Below are positions 23,469-32,157 of a stretch of DNA of 46,922 nt, piece after piece. The notes beneath the pieces are model-generated. The model was not told where the DNA came from. It searched no databases and worked only from the letters and a program-made list of their open reading frames with translations. Where the stretch lies: the IMG/VR virus record IMGVR_UViG_3300045006_000090, positions 1 to 46,922 of that record; one strand, 5' to 3'. Source of the stretch: a virus. Made by a program: the position numbers and the translations under genes. Each line of letters starts with the position of its first letter. Position 1 is the stretch's first letter.

Positions 23469-24185
23469 CTATGGACGCATCCCGTCAATCTCTCCCTTGA
23501 TCGCTTCTAGGCTTATCTTTGCCGCCCCTGTGATTTCGCCTGTGATGGGGTCCACAAGTGGACCGGAAAGAAAGGCGGTCAACATGGCAACCAATCTGTC
23601 GCACAACTCGACGGACCCGGCGATGATTTCCACCTTGCCCCCCAGGGTCCGAAATTTTGCGGCCCCCACCCTGGAAGAAACGACAACGCCGGTTGATGTG
23701 ATTTCGATTCTCCCCTCCCCCACTTCCTGTTCCAGTACCATTTCCCCGGGCGTAATACTCGGCCATGTGACACCGTAGGGAAACACACCGGCAATCGCAA
23801 TCGCATCCGACAAGTCTAATTTCCGCTGCAATGCCGGGTCCACATCCCGCGCCCCGGTGTCCAACCATTCGTCAAGGCTTTTCTCCCCGAACAGCATCCA
23901 AACCAAATCCCCTTCCCGTAGGGGAAAAGTCATAGCAAACCCTCCCCCGGTCGGATAGCACACCGGAACATCAACAATGATGGGAAGTTTCGTCCCCGGT
24001 GCGCCTTCATTTGCATCATCAAACCGGGTGCGGATGATAGGTTGGACATCAACGGCCCGCCGCGCTTGATTGACCGCGACCACACTTCCCGGCATTCCGA
24101 AGTGACACCCCGCAAGACGCGCGGCAATCATTCCATCAATGACGGTTTGGAGGGTGTTGCTTTTAGGCTCGGGTGCCGTCGTCAT
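23469..24185 (-). CDS. Baseplate spike / gpV-like protein
   Basis: The 238-aa protein resembles the Gp138/gp45/gpV central spike family: GMPGSVVAVNQARRAVDVQPIIRTR near 30-55 is the diagnostic N-terminal OB-fold stretch, with PLREGDLVWMLFGEKSLDEW near 88-107. It caps the tail tube and punctures the outer membrane. The C-terminal third has a short repeat of beta strands and ends in a Gly/Asp/Ile-rich stretch. ATG 24185 overlaps the hub gene stop (ATGA), with GGAGTGG upstream. Confidence 0.8.
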   Translation of the reverse strand: MTTAPEPKSNTLQTVIDGMIAARLAGCHFGMPGSVVAVNQARRAVDVQPIIRTRFDDANEGAPGTKLPIIVDVPVCYPTGGGFAMTFPLREGDLVWMLFGEKSLDEWLDTGARDVDPALQRKLDLSDAIAIAGVFPYGVTWPSITPGEMVLEQEVGEGRIEITSTGVVVSSRVGAAKFRTLGGKVEIIAGSVELCDRLVAMLTAFLSGPLVDPITGEITGAAKISLEAIKGEIDGMRP

Positions 24186-24991
24186 GCCTGCCACTCCATC
24201 CCCTCAATCGTGGTGTAATAATTCTGCCCAAACGTGTCCCCGTCATGGGTGACTTTCTTTACAATGAAAAACCCGTTCGTTTCGGCGGATTGGATTTCCA
24301 CCTTGCGCCGGGGTCTGATTAGTCCATTCAACAGACAGGTTGCCGTGACGGTGCCATCCTCCATGCGTTCCGGGGACCCAACCAAACCGCTGTCGGGGGA
24401 CAGTATGAAGGCGGTCTCTGTGGTGGCCTTGCGATTTCGGGTGAAAACAATCTCTCCATCCTGAATGGTCCATCGGGCACCCGTCGTTTTGGCAATGGTG
24501 TCCAAAGTTTCCCTTGCCGGTCCCAGGGCGGAAAAACCGCGCAAGAATTGGATGTCGGGAAGGTCCACCGGCAACGCGGCAATGCCCAACCCCATACTTG
24601 CCGCGACATCCGCAAGAATGGTACGCGCCCCAACGGGTCCGCGCCAAGTCCTAGAGAGGCGTGCGGTCTGGTACACTATCCCGCCATCCGCAACGGTTAA
24701 TTCCGTCACAACATCAAGCCCGTCTTTCTTGTGGGATACCTTGCGAATATCCCCTTGAATGATGCACGGTTGGGGTGTGTCCCTGTAACCGGCAAACAGC
24801 CGGGCAAGCTGCCCCTTGACTATCCCCTCTCTACTTTCCTGGGACAGATTCCAAATCGAAATCGTTCCTTCATCGGGCGCGGGGTTGTCGTCTTTTTCCA
24901 CCTTAAAAGCCAGACGCAACCCGGACCAACTCTTCCCCGTTGACCCGGCATCCCCCACTTCAAGACGTGCTTCCCTTTCCCAAAAATCCAT
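24182..24991 (-). CDS. Baseplate hub protein (gp27/gpD-like)
   Basis: The 269-aa protein resembles short hub proteins that connect tube to spike: LRLAFKVEKDDNPAPDEGTISIWNL near 26-50, a barrel-like middle, and WTIQDGEIVFTRNR near 176-189 with KVEIQSAETNGFFIVKKV near the end. These follow the GpD/gp44 pattern. The start (ATG 24991) has only a weak ribosome site. It lies between the plug and spike genes, the expected order. Confidence 0.75.
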   Translation of the reverse strand: MDFWEREARLEVGDAGSTGKSWSGLRLAFKVEKDDNPAPDEGTISIWNLSQESREGIVKGQLARLFAGYRDTPQPCIIQGDIRKVSHKKDGLDVVTELTVADGGIVYQTARLSRTWRGPVGARTILADVAASMGLGIAALPVDLPDIQFLRGFSALGPARETLDTIAKTTGARWTIQDGEIVFTRNRKATTETAFILSPDSGLVGSPERMEDGTVTATCLLNGLIRPRRKVEIQSAETNGFFIVKKVTHDGDTFGQNYYTTIEGMEWQA

Positions 24992-25005
24992 CCCAACCCC
25001 ATATC

Positions 25006-25383
25006 CTACAGCACTTCAATGGAAATCACGTATTGGGGCAAGACCCCCTCCCTGATTTCCGTCTTTTCCGCTTCGGTAACGTACAACACCTTGAAGTCAA
25101 TCCCCAGGTTTTCCGCCGTCAAATCCTCTTCGGAATCGTTCATTCGCAACACGAGAAACAGCCCCGGCGGCATCCGGTCATCAACAGCCGACCGGAACAA
25201 CGGCCAATTGGGACGCAAAGCGCAGTTTTCCCGGATAATCTCCCCGTCCGTTGTGGCGATGGTTGCAAGCCAGGATGAAAGCCGGTCAGACCACCGAAAG
25301 CCCAATTGATAAGACACCCCCTCGAGCTGAATGGTTTCAACCCAATTCGCGCTTTTGTCGGCAAAGGTCGGAATGACTTGCAC
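25006..25383 (-). CDS. Baseplate plug-like protein
   Basis: The 125-aa protein resembles the small plug proteins of simple contractile tails (Pam3-like gp18): WVETIQLEGVSYQLGFRWSDR near 14-34 and GENCALRPNW-like sequence further on (IIRENCALRPNWPLF). It would sit inside the hub. Translation starts at GTG 25383, with AAAGGGG upstream. Its place between Dit-like and hub genes supports the call. Confidence 0.7.
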   Translation of the reverse strand: MQVIPTFADKSANWVETIQLEGVSYQLGFRWSDRLSSWLATIATTDGEIIRENCALRPNWPLFRSAVDDRMPPGLFLVLRMNDSEEDLTAENLGIDFKVLYVTEAEKTEIREGVLPQYVISIEVL

Positions 25384-25400
25384 TTGATTCCCCTTTCCGC

Positions 25401-25991
25401 CTAACCGAAGAGGTCAACCAAGACCGATGTTGCGCGGGCTTGTTCCGCCGGTTCCGCCGCTTGCGCCTGTTGTCTTCCCGCTTCGGCTTGTGGTTGCGCC
25501 GAATTCCGCACCACCGTTGCACGTTGTTCCCTGGGAATTTTCACCATTTCGGCCGAAGCAATCAGAATTTGCCGGAAAACAATGGTTGGCTCAATCCACG
25601 CGGGGGCACCCTCCCCCGCCGTATCTGAAATTGATTTTATTACCATGTTGTCATAGGTACGGCGCGGGGTGACGACTGAAACAATTTCCTTGTCATCCTT
25701 GATTCGGCGCAATTCCTCCCACGCCCGGAAGTCCCGGTCAATGTCCAATGATGCGTCCCCGGTAAACAGGGGGGTGTTGGAAATGACGCCCGTAATTGTC
25801 AACTCTATCGGGTCGGGTTGTAGATGGTCGGTGACAACTCCCCCCTCTTCAATGGGGTGGTCCGTCACAGACATAGATTCGGAATGATTTTCCGAGGTGG
25901 TGGCGTCAAGAGTGATTAGGGCAAATCCATCCGCATCCGTGATGGATGCCCCATTGGTGGCACGACCGCGAATGACCGCAATTTCAGTCAT
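25401..25991 (-). CDS. Dit-like tail protein
   Basis: The 196-aa protein resembles Dit-like N-terminal domains of contractile tails: DHPIEEGGVVTDHLQPDPIELTITGVIS near 43-70, then FRAWEELRRIKDDKEIVSVVTPRRTYDNMVI near 89-119. The C-terminal 40 residues are Gln/Ala-rich. Such proteins join the tape measure/tube end to the hub. ATG 25991 has AGGTAAAGC upstream and follows the tape measure stop by eight bases. Confidence 0.75.
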   Translation of the reverse strand: MTEIAVIRGRATNGASITDADGFALITLDATTSENHSESMSVTDHPIEEGGVVTDHLQPDPIELTITGVISNTPLFTGDASLDIDRDFRAWEELRRIKDDKEIVSVVTPRRTYDNMVIKSISDTAGEGAPAWIEPTIVFRQILIASAEMVKIPREQRATVVRNSAQPQAEAGRQQAQAAEPAEQARATSVLVDLFG

Positions 25992-25999
25992 TGCTTTAC

Positions 26000-27778
26000 C
26001 TATCCGGTTGACCCGGCGGTTGCGGCCGCAACCCGGTCAAGCGTTGGTTGCAACCCATCCGACACGCCTTGCCCGACCGCACGCCGCAATTGGTCGGGTC
26101 CCATGTTGGTTGACCCTTGCACATTCACATTGACCGCCCCGACATTGGCACTTGCCTGTGCCGCCCGCTGTTCCCGCTGCAACGCCATGTTGCGGGCAAT
26201 CTGTTCTACATTCGCCGTCCCCCCCACCCGTTGCGCCGCGCGTTGCGCGCGTTGCATGATGGTTTCCCGTTCCATTGCGGAAAGCCGGGCAAGAGCGCTT
26301 GCCCCTCTGCCTACATTTTTCTCGCTTTCGGTATCGGCCAACCCCAGGGCTTCCCCGATTTCTCTCACCGTGTTTTTGATGCCATTCAGAATGCCAACCG
26401 CCTTGTCCCAAAGCCAAGTCAGCTTGCCAAAAATCCAATCGAACACCCCGCCGAAAAACCCTTGAACCGCCCCGGCGGCATTGCCCAACCATTCCCATGC
26501 AGCAACAAACATCCCCCCAATCCACGCCCCGGCGGACACAATCCAATTGAACCATGCCACCATCACGGATGCCACCCAACCGAAAGCCGCGCGGATGCCT
26601 CGATAGACCCGACCAAAAAATCCGGTTGAATTTTTGATGCGGTCAAAGAATCGCTTCAACAGGCTTTCCCCGCCCGTCACCCATTGGTAAATGTCTTCTG
26701 CCAACAGCACCACGGCCGCGATGATGGCACCAATCGCTAGGGGGATGGCAAAAATTTTCACCTGTGCCCAAAGGGCTTTCATCCCCGCCCAATTGAAGGC
26801 AATCCCCAGGGTCCGCACAAGACCAATCAACGCCTTGAAGCCAGAAAAGATGCGCGCCCCAATCAAGACCAACAGCCCGACTTTTAGCAAGGCCATCACT
26901 CGACGGGTCCCGCCCATCAATTCAATCAGTTTTCCCAAGGCATCCATAACCGCCATCACGCCTTCAAACAGCCCCAGGAAAAGGCTTGCCAGGGTGCCCA
27001 AAACCGCCTCAATGTTTTGGCCTATGACTTGCCGGTTGGCCTTGAACCAAGCGGTTAGACGTTCTACCATCTTGGAGATTACCGGCATCACGGATGCGCC
27101 AATGGTGTTTTTGATTCCGGTCAATGCCGATTGCATGTCAAGCAAGCTGTCCTGGAATCGCTCGCCCGCTTTTAGGGTGGCATCATCCATGACAATCCCA
27201 AGGTCATTGGCGGATTGACGCATCCGGTCAAGCCCCGCGCGCCCCTCGTTCAGCATGGGTAACATTTCACGCCCGGACTTGCCCAACAGGGTCATTGACA
27301 AGGCCACCTTTTCCGGTCCCTCGGGCATTCGTTGAAACACATTCGCCAAGTCACCCAAGACCGAATCGGCATCCCGCAAGCTTCCATCCGCATTGACGAC
27401 GGAAACGCCAAGGCGCTTAAAGGTCGCGGCAACGTCACCCGTCCCGGCTTGCGCAGCAACCAAATTTTTGGACAGAATGCCAACCGCCCCACCTACCGCC
27501 TGAATGGTGGTCCCGCTTCGTTGCGCCGCGTAGCTTAATTCCTGGTAGGCACGGGTTGAAATCCCTATTTTCGACGCATTTTCTATGGTTTCATCCGCGA
27601 CCCGCGCGGTTGACCGCGCAATAGCAAACAGCCCAGCAGCAGCGGCGGCACCAACGGCACCAATCCCGATGATGGCGCGGCGAAGACCACCAATCGCCCC
27701 CTGAAAGCGGGTGACGGCGGATTGGTCCGCCTTGAAGGTGAATTTTGTTACCAGTTCCCGGACAACTTCCGTGCCCAT
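26000..27778 (-). CDS. Tail tape measure protein
   Basis: The 592-aa protein has the typical N terminus of tape measure proteins (TRFQGAIGGLRRAIIGIGAVGAAAAAGLF then RVADETIENASKIGISTRAYQEL) and several hydrophobic segments in the middle (residues about 230-420). The C terminus is helical with Ala/Gln-rich repeats. It sets tail length during assembly; at about 1.5 angstrom per residue this gives a tail near 85-90 nm. ATG 27778 has AGAGGTG upstream and follows the frameshift reading frame's stop by two bases. Its position after the chaperone frames is canonical. Confidence 0.9.
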   Translation of the reverse strand: MGTEVVRELVTKFTFKADQSAVTRFQGAIGGLRRAIIGIGAVGAAAAAGLFAIARSTARVADETIENASKIGISTRAYQELSYAAQRSGTTIQAVGGAVGILSKNLVAAQAGTGDVAATFKRLGVSVVNADGSLRDADSVLGDLANVFQRMPEGPEKVALSMTLLGKSGREMLPMLNEGRAGLDRMRQSANDLGIVMDDATLKAGERFQDSLLDMQSALTGIKNTIGASVMPVISKMVERLTAWFKANRQVIGQNIEAVLGTLASLFLGLFEGVMAVMDALGKLIELMGGTRRVMALLKVGLLVLIGARIFSGFKALIGLVRTLGIAFNWAGMKALWAQVKIFAIPLAIGAIIAAVVLLAEDIYQWVTGGESLLKRFFDRIKNSTGFFGRVYRGIRAAFGWVASVMVAWFNWIVSAGAWIGGMFVAAWEWLGNAAGAVQGFFGGVFDWIFGKLTWLWDKAVGILNGIKNTVREIGEALGLADTESEKNVGRGASALARLSAMERETIMQRAQRAAQRVGGTANVEQIARNMALQREQRAAQASANVGAVNVNVQGSTNMGPDQLRRAVGQGVSDGLQPTLDRVAAATAGSTG

Positions 27779-27780
27779 TG

Positions 27781-28041
27781 TCACCTCTTGCGGGTCATCT
27801 TGTCCCGCATGGCATCCAATTCTTTCCGGGCTTCCTCTTCCACCAAATCAACAAAATCGAGAAAGGTCAAAGCTTGGAACACGTCCCAGGTTGTCCAGTG
27901 GTTGTCTATCTCTTCCAGGGTGCCCAAGCCTGCCTTGATAATGACCCATGCCGCCCAATCTATCCCGCCGGATTTCTCAATCCGGGCAAGGGCGGTTTTT
28001 ACCCTTTGGGACCGTGCGCCACCGGCAACCCGACCTTCCCC
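27781..28041 (-). CDS. Tail assembly chaperone, -1 frameshift extension
   Basis: A frame of about 75 sense codons continues past the chaperone stop at 27999 to a TGA at 27781, with no usable start codon near its beginning. Its product (QRVKTALARIEKSGGIDWAAW to KELDAMRDKMTRKR) is helical and acidic, as in the T part of GT-type chaperones. A -1 slip from the chaperone frame would join them. The candidate slippery site is GGGGAAG at 28041-28035, in phase as G GGG AAG. It is less ideal than lambda's GGGAAAG, so the exact site is uncertain. Location immediately before the tape measure gene is the classic place. Confidence 0.7.
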   Translation of the reverse strand, partial: GEGRVAGGARSQRVKTALARIEKSGGIDWAAWVIIKAGLGTLEEIDNHWTTWDVFQALTFLDFVDLVEEEARKELDAMRDKMTRKR

Positions 28042-28556
28042 AGCATCCCGGATAAAGGGGCGGAAAGCGCCTTCCCAAAATTGTCCATGATAACATGCCC
28101 GGCGGCCGTGATGGCTTCCCCAATGTTGCCTTGATACGCTTGATCGAACACCTCTCGCACGGGTTGACCATCCCGAACCGCAAACTTGAAGATTTCATCC
28201 AACAGGCTGTCCGCCCCTTCGGCAATCAGTTCCCCGGCGAAGATGCCAAGTGCCGCGCCGATGCGGTCCAGGTGCATTCCGGCGGCAATCTCCAATCCGG
28301 CACCATTGCCCCCCGCCTCTTGTATCCCGCCGTCTTCCGTGCCTTCCTGGGGCTTCCCTTGCGATGGTTCCAGGGTGGACACGGCGCTTGCCAGCACGCC
28401 ACCCGCCTTGCCCAGCATCTTGGACAGCCGCGCCAAGAGGCGCAACCCTTCCCGCCCGCCGTGTAGGTGGTAGGCGTATTGGTGTTCCTTGCCGTCTTTG
28501 TCCGGGATTTGCCGGATGATTGGCACGCCCTTTGTCCCCGTTCCTTGCCCTTGCAT
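27999..28556 (-). CDS. Tail assembly chaperone (short form)
   Basis: The 185-aa protein is predicted to bind the tape measure and recruit tube subunits. It has HLHGGREGLRLLARLSKMLG near 30-49 and ends in FDQAYQGNIGEAITAAGHVIMDNFGKAL, a pattern common to tail chaperones of contractile phages. ATG 28556 follows GGAAGGGAACG. It lies between tube and tape measure, with a -1 frameshift extension downstream. The tube terminator at 28591-28625 is just ahead, so it may be made at lower level than the tube. Confidence 0.7.
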   Translation of the reverse strand: MQGQGTGTKGVPIIRQIPDKDGKEHQYAYHLHGGREGLRLLARLSKMLGKAGGVLASAVSTLEPSQGKPQEGTEDGGIQEAGGNGAGLEIAAGMHLDRIGAALGIFAGELIAEGADSLLDEIFKFAVRDGQPVREVFDQAYQGNIGEAITAAGHVIMDNFGKALSAPLSGMLGKVGLPVAHGPKG

Positions 28557-28590
28557 CGTTCCCTTCCTTCCTTCTCTGTTTGCCGTTCCT

Positions 28591-28625
28591 GCTAAAAGAA
28601 GACCGGCGGATGGTGCCGCCGGTCT
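28591..28625 (-). terminator. Rho-independent terminator after tube gene
   Basis: AGACCGGCGG (28625-28616 on the minus strand) pairs with CCGCCGGTCT (28609-28600) to form a 10-bp stem with a 6-nt loop, followed by TCTTTTAGC. It lies 49 nt after the tube stop and would make transcription beyond sheath and tube partial. Confidence 0.8.
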
Positions 28626-28673
28626 GGTTCCTCTTCCTGGGATGGTGGGGCACCCACGCGGGGACCCGCAATA

Positions 28674-29120
28674 CTAACCGGCGGGGGTCCCGATGATGGG
28701 GATGTTGACCCCTTCCAGGTTGGCGCACCTGATTTCATATTCCAACTCGGAGGGGTCGGTCCCAAAGGTCCGGTTGGGACGTTTCTTCATCCAAGAAGTC
28801 GGGCTGGCATGGGTGGTGCCGGAATTCAAGTCCACCAACGAAACCGGGAAGGCACCCTTGCCGGTCAATTGGTCCGACCGTAGAAGCCCCTCGATTGCCG
28901 TGATGGCGGGGGACGTTTGCATCAACTTGATTTTGATGGTGGCGCGGTTGTCCTGTAACTGTCCGCGCACCACCGAACCGCCCGCGCCGCATTTGTCGGT
29001 GAAAAGATCGGCGTCATATTCCACCGTCAAGGCGTCACCTTCCCCGAATCCCACCACGGGAACGCCCGCGATTGACAGCATGATGCGGCGGAAAGAATAG
29101 GTCCCGGTCAAAAGTTCCAT
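28674..29120 (-). CDS. Tail tube protein (DUF3277-like)
   Basis: The 148-aa protein resembles DUF3277-type tubes of contractile phages: YSFRRIMLSIAGVPVVGFGEGD, a Gly-rich VRGQLQDNRATIKIKLMQTSP stretch, and a conserved FGTDPSELEYEIRCAN near the end. The fold is a beta barrel that stacks to form the inner tube. ATG 29120 has GAAAGGC 8 nt upstream. It follows the sheath gene, with a hairpin between them. Confidence 0.8.
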   Translation of the reverse strand: MELLTGTYSFRRIMLSIAGVPVVGFGEGDALTVEYDADLFTDKCGAGGSVVRGQLQDNRATIKIKLMQTSPAITAIEGLLRSDQLTGKGAFPVSLVDLNSGTTHASPTSWMKKRPNRTFGTDPSELEYEIRCANLEGVNIPIIGTPAG

Positions 29121-29140
29121 TGGACAAGCCTTTCATCCAA

Positions 29141-29163
29141 GGGACCGGGGGGCACCCGGTCCC
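29141..29163 (-). other. Intergenic hairpin between sheath and tube
   Basis: GGGACCGGG and CCCGGTCCC form a 9-bp stem with a 5-nt loop. There is no U tract, so it is more likely an mRNA-stabilising or processing hairpin than a terminator. Confidence 0.6.
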
Positions 29164-29183
29164 GGTCAATCCGCGCCGATGCC

Positions 29184-30521
29184 TTAGCTTTCCGCCGGGG
29201 GTTGGAAGGATATGGAAACGTAACCCGTGATGTCCGCCTCTTCGATTGCGCCCGCCGGGCGACCGCCAAACTTGAAGCGGAAAATACGGTCGGCAATGTC
29301 GGCTTCCGGCGTGTCGGCATAGGAGTTATAAAAAACCCCCGTACCGCCTTCCTGATAATGCTTGATCGCTTCGCCGCGCTTCAAGACATTTTCCGCCAGA
29401 CCGGCAACCGCCGCAAAGCCGTTGTCGTCATAGGGATACTTCGTTCCGAGATTGGACATCCTAACGAATGCTTCGGCAATGGCTTCCTTGATTCGCGCCG
29501 AAGTCCAATCGGCCGTAATGAGCAGATCAATGAAGGTCCCACGCCCCAACTTCCCCTTGCCGGAACATGCCACCCCGTAAAACGTGGTGTAATAGTTCCC
29601 GTTTTTCCCGTCCATCTTGGACTGTTGGGTTGTGGTGTAGGTCTGTTCGGTTACGCCTGAAACCGTCGCATAGCTCCAGGTGGTCGCGGTCACGTCCGGG
29701 GAGTAGGCACAGCGATTGCACAACAGCCCCCATGCCAACGGTTCCGTGTCGGTCGGATGATACCAAATGGTTGACCGGAGAAGGGACCGGGCTTTGGCGC
29801 GCGCCATGCTTTCCGTACCGGGGGCGGAATAGCTCACGCCGGGACAATCGGCATGGGAAGTCTGCCCCACAAACAGCCGGTCATTGGCTTCTGCCCAAGC
29901 CGCCGCACTCGTGGCATCTGGCGAGCTGGCGCTTACGTTGTCGGTGTCCACCCAACCCGGTCCCAGGGTCAAGCCGTAGAAGTCCGAGTATTGCTCGAAA
30001 ATCTTGGCAAGCGCCGCATAGGGACTGGCGAAACTGGCACCCCACAAACCGACCGCAATTTTTTTGGGGTGTGGGCTTTGCGAGAATGCCGTATTGATGA
30101 AGGCGGCATCCGTGGTGTTGGCGAATTGGGCGGTATCCGCCGTCACTTCGGCCGCATCCCCATATTCCCGGTAAAGGTCCCCGCCGAAGGCGTTGCAAAT
30201 TCCGCCGTCAACCGTTGCGCTGGGGATGGTTTCGTGTACCACAATGTCGGTGTGGGTGATGTCAAGCGTTGCGCTGTGGACCGTATAGACTCCATCGTTG
30301 CCGGTGGAAGCATAGACCCGGAAAGAGGAGTCAACCGCGAAGTCCGCAACGTGGTCCCCGGCGACCGTGAAGGTCTTGGTTCCGGTAGACACACCCGTAA
30401 TCACGAAATCCGTGGTGCCGGTCTTCGGCTTGACCAACATCAACGGAATCCCAAATGACTGCTTGCCGACCGATGCCCCATCGAGGGACACCGTAACGGT
30501 CACGCGGGAATCAAACGACAT
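29184..30521 (-). CDS. Tail sheath protein (DUF3383-like)
   Basis: The 445-aa protein resembles DUF3383-type sheaths, identifying a contractile tail. N-terminal RVTVTVSLDGASVGKQSFGIPLMLV is followed by a domain at about 37-108 that looks inserted (KTFTVAGDHVADFAVDSSFRV). A similar domain occurs in the fibre. Typical C-terminal features are WTSARIKEAIAEAFVRMSNLG near 350 and ADITGYVSISFQP at the end. ATG 30521 has GGAAAGGAAG upstream. A predicted promoter lies 37-65 nt before it. Confidence 0.85.
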   Translation of the reverse strand: MSFDSRVTVTVSLDGASVGKQSFGIPLMLVKPKTGTTDFVITGVSTGTKTFTVAGDHVADFAVDSSFRVYASTGNDGVYTVHSATLDITHTDIVVHETIPSATVDGGICNAFGGDLYREYGDAAEVTADTAQFANTTDAAFINTAFSQSPHPKKIAVGLWGASFASPYAALAKIFEQYSDFYGLTLGPGWVDTDNVSASSPDATSAAAWAEANDRLFVGQTSHADCPGVSYSAPGTESMARAKARSLLRSTIWYHPTDTEPLAWGLLCNRCAYSPDVTATTWSYATVSGVTEQTYTTTQQSKMDGKNGNYYTTFYGVACSGKGKLGRGTFIDLLITADWTSARIKEAIAEAFVRMSNLGTKYPYDDNGFAAVAGLAENVLKRGEAIKHYQEGGTGVFYNSYADTPEADIADRIFRFKFGGRPAGAIEEADITGYVSISFQPPAES

Positions 30522-30557
30522 GGTTTTTCTTCCTTTCCGCTGTGCGGTCTGCTTTCA

Positions 30558-30586
30558 AATCTTGCACAAGTGCCGCCGTGTGTCAA
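30558..30586 (-). promoter_or_regulatory. Predicted promoter for sheath/tail genes
   Basis: The minus strand reads TTGACA at 30586-30581, a 17-nt spacer and AAGATT at 30563-30558, with TGC just before the -10 (extended -10 form). CTTGTGCA occurs twice in the gap and CTTGTGCATGACAAG has inverted ends, possible regulator sites. Confidence 0.45.
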
Positions 30587-30620
30587 TTTTCTTGTCATGC
30601 ACAAGCGCCACAAACCACCC

Positions 30621-31226
30621 CTATTCTTCCGGTGGTGGCAAGATGTCATCCGCCAATTCCGGCTTGCCATCATTGATGACCCACCCGAGGGTCGGAACAA
30701 CGGTTTTGATGATTTTGTGGGACCCGGTTTCCCGCACCTGGAACAAGAAAGAAAGGTCCACCCCCGACCGCTGCATGGTGTTGACACCTGAAACCGGGTC
30801 AACCCCGGACAGATCGCGGATGCCCCCCAGGGTTCCCACGATGGACACACCCGCATTGTAAAGCTGTGTCATCATGTCCGGGAATTGCCAGTGAATCACA
30901 ACCCGGTCCATGATTTCCCGGTGTGATGGACCGTTGGCTTGGATTGACGCGGTAGCCAAACGCCACCCTTCCAGGTACAATTCCATATCCCTTTCCCCGA
31001 ACGGTGCGCCGAAACGGACCATATCGCGCCCCACCAAAGCAGGGGGAAGCACCTTCAAGGTTAGATGCGGGATGGTCGGTCGTGGTCCGTCTTGGTCCGC
31101 ATAGATGATAGGCGGGGGGTCGGCTGGGGGAATGGCGAAAATCCGCACGGCAACCACAAGCCAATCATAAATCGCCCGCTCATAGGCGGTTGGGTTGTAA
31201 TTGGTTCGGACTTTGGTATCCGACAT
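30621..31226 (-). CDS. Tail terminator / neck protein
   Basis: The 201-aa protein resembles phage neck terminator proteins (gp12-like): AYERAIYDWLVVAVRI near 13-28 and IYADQDGPRPTIPHLTLKVL near 41-60, whose Asp-Gln-x-GPRP is characteristic. It would cap the tail and join it to the head. ATG 31226 has AAAGGTCGC about 8 nt upstream. It lies between neck proteins and the sheath, as in related phages. Confidence 0.75.
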   Translation of the reverse strand: MSDTKVRTNYNPTAYERAIYDWLVVAVRIFAIPPADPPPIIYADQDGPRPTIPHLTLKVLPPALVGRDMVRFGAPFGERDMELYLEGWRLATASIQANGPSHREIMDRVVIHWQFPDMMTQLYNAGVSIVGTLGGIRDLSGVDPVSGVNTMQRSGVDLSFLFQVRETGSHKIIKTVVPTLGWVINDGKPELADDILPPPEE

Positions 31227-31239
31227 GGCGCGCGACCTT

Positions 31240-31671
31240 TCAACTCGACGGGGGGACCGGCGGGGTGGGGTCCGCGTATTCACCACCCATCGGCGGCACA
31301 ACTCTTTTCAACAGATGCTTCCAGAATTTTCGACTGTAAAGAGTGCGGCATCGTTCCTTTGCCACAACTTCCAATTCCCCCGCCTCCAAATCCTCTTCGG
31401 CTTCCACCCCGGACAGGATGATGCGGTCTGATTTCAGCCCCGCTTGTTCCGCGATAGTCAGCGGCGAAGTGGAATAGAAGACCCACCCAACCCCGTCCGT
31501 TTGTTGACCGTTGGGAAGTGCCCGGATTTCGCGCGGACTCATGCGGCGCAATATCCCCCGAACCGTTACGGGGTCCACAACTCCGGTCCAAACACCGTTG
31601 ACCCACCCCGACCTTTCCGGGTCTTCGCGCCGCACGGTCCAAGACTTTTGCAACGCCGCAAACAGAGACAT
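31240..31671 (-). CDS. Neck or head-closure protein candidate
   Basis: The 143-aa protein has no motif I can name. It is a mixed alpha/beta protein (WVNGVWTGVVDPVTVRGILRRM, then GWVFYSTSPLTIAEQAGLKSDR) with a Pro-rich end. Its position between the gp10-like neck protein and the tail terminator is where head-closure (stopper) proteins lie. ATG 31671 follows AGGAAGG. Confidence 0.6.
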   Translation of the reverse strand: MSLFAALQKSWTVRREDPERSGWVNGVWTGVVDPVTVRGILRRMSPREIRALPNGQQTDGVGWVFYSTSPLTIAEQAGLKSDRIILSGVEAEEDLEAGELEVVAKERCRTLYSRKFWKHLLKRVVPPMGGEYADPTPPVPPSS

Positions 31672-31688
31672 TGCTTTTCCTTCCTTCC

Positions 31689-32156
31689 CTATTTCGCGCC
31701 ACCCGCGCCAACGCCAGAATGCACCTCAAAGGCAACCGAGTTTCGCATTGCACCTGTAAGGATAAGATGAAGTTCAGTAATCCGCAAGCGTAAGTCGGCT
31801 TGTACCATCATCCCTAATTCGGTCAAGAAACCATCCGCCGTGCGGCTTCCATCCTGAACTGCCCGAACCCCATCCGCGATGAAGCGGTTGTACTTTTCCC
31901 GGTTCAAGTCCAGAGTTGACCGCATCCACGCCTTTTCTTTGACCCTCCCCCCCTGGGACCCGAATTCATGCAAGGCGGCATATACGGCAACCGGCGTGCC
32001 TTCCCCACTGTTCGGCATGGCACCCTCAAAGATGCCAACCAAAACAAAGTCCCCGTCAAGTTTTCCGGTGTTTATTACCGCGCGCTTGAAATTCCTGTCC
32101 CCGAATTCCTCTACTGTCACCCCGACCCCAAACTTGGACCGGGAAACGGATGCCAT
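31689..32156 (-). CDS. Neck / tail-completion protein (HK97 gp10-like)
   Basis: The 155-aa protein resembles gp10-like tail-completion proteins. LVGIFEGAMP near 39-48 and AVYAALHEFGSQGGRVKEKAWMRSTL near 57-82 follow the ...HEFG...R.WMR pattern, and GAMRNSVAFEVHSG lies near the end. It would complete the neck. ATG 32156 follows the adaptor stop by one base, with a weak ribosome site; translation is probably coupled. Confidence 0.7.
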   Translation of the reverse strand: MASVSRSKFGVGVTVEEFGDRNFKRAVINTGKLDGDFVLVGIFEGAMPNSGEGTPVAVYAALHEFGSQGGRVKEKAWMRSTLDLNREKYNRFIADGVRAVQDGSRTADGFLTELGMMVQADLRLRITELHLILTGAMRNSVAFEVHSGVGAGGAK

Positions 32157-32157
32157 T

